DNA from: Hoplostethus atlanticus
Taxonomy: Eukaryota > Chordata > Actinopteri > Trachichthyiformes > Trachichthyidae
DNA: 64,000 nucleotides
Assembly (NCBI GenBank): GCA_034670405.1
Contig: JAXDDX010000010.1
Span: forward strand, 4,758,501 to 4,822,500
Reading direction: 5' to 3'
A program made the position numbers and the translations under genes. Below the pieces are notes generated by a model that had not been told where the DNA came from, did no database searches, and was given only the letters and a program-made list of their open reading frames with translations. This document shows positions 58,111 to 64,000 of this stretch, in pieces (position 1 is the first letter of the stretch; each line of letters starts with the position of its first letter).

Positions 58111-60209
58111 AACGAGGGTGTCAGTTTATTAATAGACTGTGTGGGGTTGTGTTGCACACAAACACCTAACAAGCACAGATATTCCCTCAAGTGCTTAATG
58201 CCAGCAATTAAGTTTTTGAAAAAGCTGAGCACAAAGATAGTGTGTATTCCTGAGAGCTCATGGTTGCTGTTAAGAGACAATCCCACTTTTGCAGGTAAAA
58301 CTCCAATGACCCCGACTCTCTCTCATATTATACCTTTGGTGCACCAGAATATTACATCTGTGGTCGAGACATAATCATTAATTAATAGGAATAAGGCTTT
58401 AAGTATATAACATATACTAACATAACATATAACAGAAATGAGGTTATTACAATGTAATTGAGTTACAGTGTCGCTACTACAGATTGAACTGATTGATTGC
58501 TTGATGTGAATTGAAATTGAGCAATTTTTTGTTTATTTTTCAGCTCAGTTAAAGTAGAGAGGGTTGCTACTCCTGTCAGCAATTCAAGATCAATGCAGTG
58601 CAACGTCTCAAACCAAATAATTACATCACTTTTCTGGTCGTGCAGAAACAAGTCTGAAAAGCTCTTTGAAATTTGGCTAAAGAATCTCTTTTGCTGCCAT
58701 CATGTGGTCTGAGGCTCTAATCACAGAACATGTACGAGGTTTAAGTTTGTCTTCCATACCTACTGTATGTGGAAGGTGGTTAACAGTGGATCACCGCTAG
58801 ATTTCTCTGTGCGGATGCAGCAGTCAAACTTTAAAAACGCTGCTGGAATAAAAGGGGTAGAACAGCAAGAACTCGTAGAAAACCACACAAAAACATCATT
58901 TTCTGTGTTTTGTCAGCTAGGGTAGAGGCGATACCATTGCAGTCTCCTCCAACATGGCGGCTGTGTCCCTCGTAACCATCTCCAAACACTCCGTGACAGG
59001 CCCCTGTACTGCTCTCTGAAATTCTTTCATAATCTTCTGAAATGTGTTATTCTGCTGCTGGGTTAAACTAGTCTTTCACACTTCAAACATCATGCCTTGA
59101 ATGTGTGAACAGAGGAAAAATGATCTTTTGCTTCTGCTGCTGCTACTATTTGGTTAGCAGTAACAACGTGAACAGTGCCATGTTTCCAATCACATCTGGT
59201 ACGCATCACATATTATTCCCCACGGTTAACATGCCTTAGGGGTGGGAGAGACCCCGGCGTTGGAGAGCACCCACAGTCCTCATTAGAGTGCATGTGTCAT
59301 GATGGCATCAACCCCCAGCCTTGACTTATGCTTTGTATTTACAAGCATCCATCACAACACTGTCATCTCAATAGTCACAATACACGGATCTTGTCTTGAA
59401 CGGTTTAAAGGGATTGCAGAGCTGATCCGGCCCGTGCTATGTAAGGTATCCTTGAGGGGTCTTTTTCTGTCGGTACCCGTGTTGTAGAGACTAGTAATGG
59501 CTAGAGACCGAAACTGGAGTCCCTGTCCTTTTGTTGAACAGCACAGACGAGGGACTGGGTTTGATGTGTCTTCTGAAGGCCTGCTGCTTTGTCAACACTG
59601 AGGCCTCCTCACTGACACTGTGGAAGCTGAGCGCCCCGGGGTGATGGGGAGGGGAGGGGCAGGGGTGGGTCATTGTAGCCTGGTAAAAGAGAAGCAGAGA
59701 GACGGGGGGAAAGAGAGAGAGAGAGAGAGACAGAGGCCGAGACAGAGAGAGAGACGGAGGGGGGAAGGGTGCTAGCTAGTGTGGCCAGCGCCCAAGGCGA
59801 GAGGAGAGTGCTCTGTGCAGCACACTGCCTGATAGGGACTGGGGCTGCTGGCTGATGACATTTTATGGTCACAACATGCAATCCCACCAACTTTAGTTGG
59901 TGAAAATCCAGTTTTCATACACTGAATGTGCTGAAAGTGGTGTTTTTTTTTTTTTTTTGTTTCAGCCACACAAAGAATGACGCATTTTTGTGTGTCATCA
60001 TATCCTGTGCGTTTTAATTCTTTAACAGTAAACAGAACAGTGGGTGGTAAAATGATCTCTAAACTCATGCCATATGGAGGGATAATAGATGTGTTGTTTT
60101 GTTCAAATCACTGTGTAGTCGTCATTTTCAATTACAAATAAGTGCTTCAAAATTGAAATGTAATTGCAGTGAAGAACTTTTCATTTGTCCCGGTTTGCTT
60201 TGCATGTTG
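56561..60209. other. Intergenic DNA upstream of kctd15
   Basis: AT-rich sequence with GA arrays (58046-58107, 59709-59760) and a T-run (59941-59958). A weak teleost-repeat echo (GTAAGGCCCTGAGGATGAAAG at 57552-57572) is present. No gene is recognised. Confidence 0.5.
58046..58107 (+). repeat. GA microsatellite
   Basis: GA array of about 60 bases with one GAAAG interruption, upstream of kctd15. Confidence 0.95.
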
Positions 60210-60290
60210 ACGTTGAAGAATGTAAATGTTATTCTGCTGTTTGACTTGTAAGTCACTCTGGATGAAAGCATAAGCTAACTGTAAATGTAT
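60210..60290 (-). repeat. Short copy of the teleost GCGACTTACA-family repeat
   Basis: On the minus strand the segment reads TTAGCTTATGCTTTCATCC, AGAGTGACTTACAAGTC, CAGCAGAATAACATTT. It shares the order of motifs with 28215-28420 and 39955-40135 but stops early. Confidence 0.55.
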
Positions 60291-62339
60291 CCCATCCTCG
60301 GTTCATCTTCATAAGAGAGACAATGGCCACGTTTCTCGGCAGCGTTCCCACCAGTACAGCCAACATCTCAGCGGTTGTTGAATATGGTGTTACGGCCCTG
60401 TTAATGTGTGATATATCGGTTTCGTGCAGTGAATCACAGTCTGAATGTGTTTGCCTTCCTCCAGAGGGTGAGAAGGAGCCGGGCCGGGGCTTGCCAGAGG
60501 CTCCGGTCTCACCCAGGCTGGCCTGATGCAGGCTGAGAAGCTAGCTCCCCGAAGACACCGCTTTTTTTCACCAACACTTTATGTTAAGTGGCCATTACTA
60601 ACACTGGGTTTTCGTCATGCGTGCAACCGTAGAGTGTATACACTTGAGCATCACAGGCCTAATGGTTCACTCATGTATGGTCTCAGTTTTGCTTTCGCCT
60701 CTGTTTCAGCTCTGACCTCATCATGTCAGATTACACCACCGATATGGGGCGTTACTCTAGCAGAGGGCGGCTGTGTCAGCTTCTAGGCCAGTGGCCGTTG
60801 GTCGTGGCTGAAATATGACTTATTTCACAGTGAAATAACAACATTCTTCTGCACATTAGGTCCACTACGGTTTGTCTGGAAGTCGAGATTCAAGAGTAAA
60901 AATTCAGTTTTCTCTTGGTGCTGTGTCTGGTGTGTCTCCGTTTAGATTTAAGATTTATTTAGTTCTTCAGTGATGTGGACATTCATGTTCAGGTGGGCAA
61001 CAGTAAAATGTCCATTCATAGGGTATGTTCAACATATGCTATATCCATTTTGGAAAAAAGTTTGCTACCTGAAATGAATCAGTCAATATTTAAAAAACAC
61101 AGATGATTCTAAAGGTCTTAATACTCTATACTAGGAACACCATAATCAGCTTTATTTTCATGCCAGCCATCATTTTGTCAGAGCAGGCGTCTCATTTGGG
61201 AATGAAACTTTTAAGAACTTTTGAGAAATGCACACATCACCCAGACAATAACTTATTACACTGCATTCGGCAAGCTCTCTCTTCGGACCGGAAACTCTGT
61301 GTTTGGATTCATCACCAGTCTAATGGATAACACCGCGACTGTCTCCTGCTCTGGAATGAGCTGCTGTGAGTCGGCATGGTGCACCTGCCTTCCGCCAGGC
61401 AGCCACAGTGCTGCAGCCAAGCCAGCCAGCCTACAGGCACTCCTAGATAACTCCTGTCTGATTAGCTCCTTAGGAGGACATTGTTCCAAAAGCAATTCAC
61501 TAGACTCCCAGTATTAATTTAGTCCCGAGAGAGAGGCCCATCCATCCTAGGTAGGACGGGCCGTGCTCAGGGCCTACCCCACGGCCTGCTAATAGCACGG
61601 CACCTCCTGGCCTGTCACTATAAGTGATAGTCTCTGTGAGTTTGTTGCCTCGTTGCGTGTTTCTCCCATCAGGCAGTGCGGTTCCCTCCCTCCACCTCTC
61701 TCTTTCCTGCTCTCCCTCTCTGTCAGCGGTGGTTCAGGGCAGGTGTCTTCGCTGTCACTTCCATCACTCACTCTGCTTGACGGAGGGAAGACACAGTTCA
61801 GAGCACGGTGGGAGTAGGGGGTGATTCATTGAAAGCTTGCCTGCCTTCCTTGAAAGAGAACAGTGAGGAGAAACAGTGGATGCCTTTTTGGGTGTTCGAG
61901 CTGTGAGCCACGAGGAGAAAAAAAAAGAGCAGATTGCTAAAAGACTTTCAATTTTGTTGAAGCGCCGAGATTTACTCCAAAGTGAATAAAACCTCTCTAA
62001 GGAGAGGTTGACGCACTCTCTTTTGTGCTGTGCTCCTTAATTGACGAAGAAGAACCCAAGCGTTTTTGGATCCCTGCTGGTTTAAGCGGAGCACTTTTGT
62101 TTTCCTCCTACGTGTTTGTTGTTTGTACTTGAGGTATTGCTGCATTGTTGGGAAAGGGTGAAGTAGACTGTGGTAGTGCAACTGTTGTGGAAGGAGACGC
62201 ATACCTGTAAAAAGTAGGGCCATTTCTGGGAGGAGGGTAGTGGGTAGTAGATTTAGTTGTTTGTTTACTAGTTTATGAAGCATACTCATGTATGTTTGAC
62301 ACAACATGCATTATATTATTAGAATGGCCAGGAACCCCA
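60291..62339. other. Intergenic DNA, no recognised gene
   Basis: Mixed composition without recognised exon or long repeat. Short open frames such as the one near 61221-61517 resemble no known protein. Confidence 0.45.
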
Positions 62340-62494
62340 AAAAAATCTCTGTCAGATTGAAATCAGAACCATTGCTGAGTGGATTAGACCAGCAGGTTAT
62401 GGATGAGACCCAAGCCTGGGGCAGCAGCGAGCCCTAGCGGTTAAATGGGCCATCCTGTAACCTCAGAGGTCACATGTTTGATTCCTTGAATAGT
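62340..62494 (+). repeat. tRNA-derived SINE-like fragment
   Basis: CCTAGCGGTTAAATGGG resembles a Pol III A box region, and GGTCACATGTTTGATTCC contains a B-box-like GTTTGATTCC. The spacing is that of a tRNA-derived SINE head. It abuts the ATTAC-rich repeat that follows, so it may be the 5' part of the same composite. Confidence 0.5.
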
Positions 62495-62800
62495 TACCCA
62501 ACATTACATTACATTACATTACAGTCATTTAGCAGACGCTTTTATCCAAAGCGACTTACAATAAGTGCATTCAACATAGGTAGGCAAGAAAACTACTAGT
62601 CACCAGAAATCGTAAGTGCATTTCCTTCCTAAACAAGCAACTAAGAGCATAACTAGTGTTAAGGTAAGAGTGCAATAAGTTAGCAACCTACTATATCTTA
62701 AACAAATGAGACAAATAAGAGAATCAAATAAACAAGAGCTAAGACAAATAAGTGTATCAAATGAACAAGAGCCAATAAACAAGAGCTCAGACACAGACAC
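62495..62800 (+). repeat. Intact-looking teleost repeat with ATTAC head and 33-bp tandem tail
   Basis: It starts with (ATTAC)n at 62502-62522, then CATTTAGCAGACGCTTTTATCC and AAGCGACTTACAATAAGTGC, the best copy of the core in the window. The tail contains two tandem 33-bp units (62709-62741 and 62742-62774, each beginning AGACAAATAAG) and a partial third. This composite is common in perciform-like fishes in my experience; the formal family name is unknown to me. Confidence 0.8.
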
Positions 62801-63589
62801 ATGCTCAGACAACATGTCACCCACAAACAAGGATCTGCCCCTCCTCCCTGCTTATTCATTTGAAGTTCTTCTTAATAAGAGTCAGCTGAATGCCTAAAAA
62901 AAACGTGATACTTAGATTTGGATATCTGGGAAAAGGTTTCTACATTTTGCCTTTCCCCTGAAATGGCTTGCTAGCGTTGCCAATATTCCTGATTGAAGTT
63001 CCTAACTGCTAATGATGATAACAAACTAGTCCAAATAGGTCTGATCACAGCGTTCCCCCTTCCTCTGCTAAGTGCAGGGGAGTGGAGAATCGGTAGGAAA
63101 TATGTTTTGACCAGCCAATAGATACTTCCCTTGTAAGAGAGTTGGCAATAATGTTTTCAACTGCCCAGCTGTGGAGGACGGTGCTAAGACATTGCAGCCT
63201 GGAGGGCTAAAAATCCTCATTCTCAATCCAAAAAGCAAATGACCAAGCAGTATGACGGTTACAACATTTGCATCATATAGTATACAGTATACAGTATTAC
63301 CTCTTCACTAAATGTTGCTCTCGGTTCTCTGCTCCCATAAACTAGCTTACTTGTCTCTGTCAGACCTTGTCTTGTCTCAGAGACCTGTGTAGGTGGTCGT
63401 AGAGGTCATAGATTACGTCATACCCCTTTAAGGCAAACTAAAGGATAGAACGTGTCAGTAGAACAAAGTATTTGTAAAGTATTCCTTTAATGTAAAGTAC
63501 TTTGTCTTTCACCGCCATATCCTCTCACTATCTCTATTCCCTTATCGTAACACTCTCATCTCGTCATACCTCCTCCTTCTTCCTCCTGT
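62801..63589. other. Intergenic DNA, no recognised feature
   Basis: Mixed sequence between the teleost repeat and the conserved-looking segment at the right edge. Nothing was recognised. Confidence 0.4.
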
Positions 63590-63960
63590 CCATCCTCATC
63601 ACCGCCCAGATGTTCGCCTCAGCCATTGATGTGCTTTTACATTAAAAATACATCTGCAATATGCCGCCATTAGGGGGGGAACTAAGATCCCACGGATATC
63701 AAAAAGCAAACTGGAGCATCAGTTCATCAGCCCAAATGTTGCAGCCGTTCCCAGCAGCTTTGTCGACCCAGTAGAGATATAGCCTCAAGGTTAAAGAACC
63801 ACTCTTTGCCCACCAGCCTGCGTGACTAGCTTATTTATAGATCCTGTTTATTGATTCAACTTCATTAAAGCTGCTGCATAATTCATGTCAGTGCCGGCAT
63901 ATAGTTTAATTAGAAGTGTTGGGCGGGTTTCATCGTGTTTTAGTGTCAAAACAGAGGCAC
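63590..63960. promoter_or_regulatory. Candidate conserved non-coding block J
   Basis: Unique sequence at the right edge with GCAATATGCCGCCATTAGG, GATCCTGTTTATTGATTC and CTGCATAATTCATGTCAG. It is repeat-free with enhancer-like texture. It may continue beyond the window. Confidence 0.3.
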
Positions 63961-64000
63961 GACAGGTGGTGGTATCAAAATAAAATGGGTATCAAAGTGC

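Overview
The window is nuclear DNA of a ray-finned fish, most likely a percomorph teleost. Coding sequence is sparse and split by introns. There are many CA/TG, GA and other microsatellites, and interspersed repeats with the teleost core CATTTAGCAGACGC followed by GCGACTTACA. The two genes found are vertebrate TAF4 and KCTD15 homologues. I see no bacterial, viral, plasmid or CRISPR features and no credible new biological system. The interest lies in gene arrangement, splice-site context, candidate regulatory DNA and transposon remnants.

Layout, left to right. (1) 1-25227: no coding exon recognised. It lies immediately 5' of the last exon of a plus-strand TAF4-family gene and is read as that gene's final intron, or part of it. 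It holds candidate conserved non-coding blocks (about 3.42-4.06, 8.24-8.48, 14.22-15.31, 17.70-18.16, 20.25-20.66 and 24.07-24.31 kb), microsatellites, a LINE reverse-transcriptase fragment, a tRNA-derived SINE head, an element with perfect 28-bp inverted repeats (15463-15801) and a mobile-element relic just before the terminal exon. (2) 25228-27580: the TAF4 terminal exon (57 codons plus stop) and a long 3' UTR ending at AATAAA 27556-27561. (3) 27581-28519: about 0.9 kb between two convergent genes. (4) 28520-54225 or beyond, minus strand: a complete KCTD15 gene. The coding exons are 54225-54217, 51390-51215, 44537-44393, 39468-39163 and 32148-31990, and all splice junctions and phases agree. 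The product is 264 aa, or 257 aa from the internal Met, ending in the KCTD1/KCTD15 hallmark RIKQEPLD. A probable 3.4-kb 3' UTR follows. (5) 54226-64000: the kctd15 promoter side and upstream DNA, with a candidate conserved block at 55.86-56.56 kb, more teleost repeats, and another conserved-looking segment at 63.59-63.96 kb.

Function. TAF4 is a core TFIID subunit. KCTD15 is a BTB-domain protein that restrains AP-2 activity and neural-crest formation. They are not known to act in one pathway. Their tail-to-tail arrangement recalls human TAF4B-KCTD1, so it may be an inherited paralogous gene pair. All family identifications come from recognising protein sequence by eye. The candidate regulatory blocks are judged from sequence texture only, because no alignment could be run.
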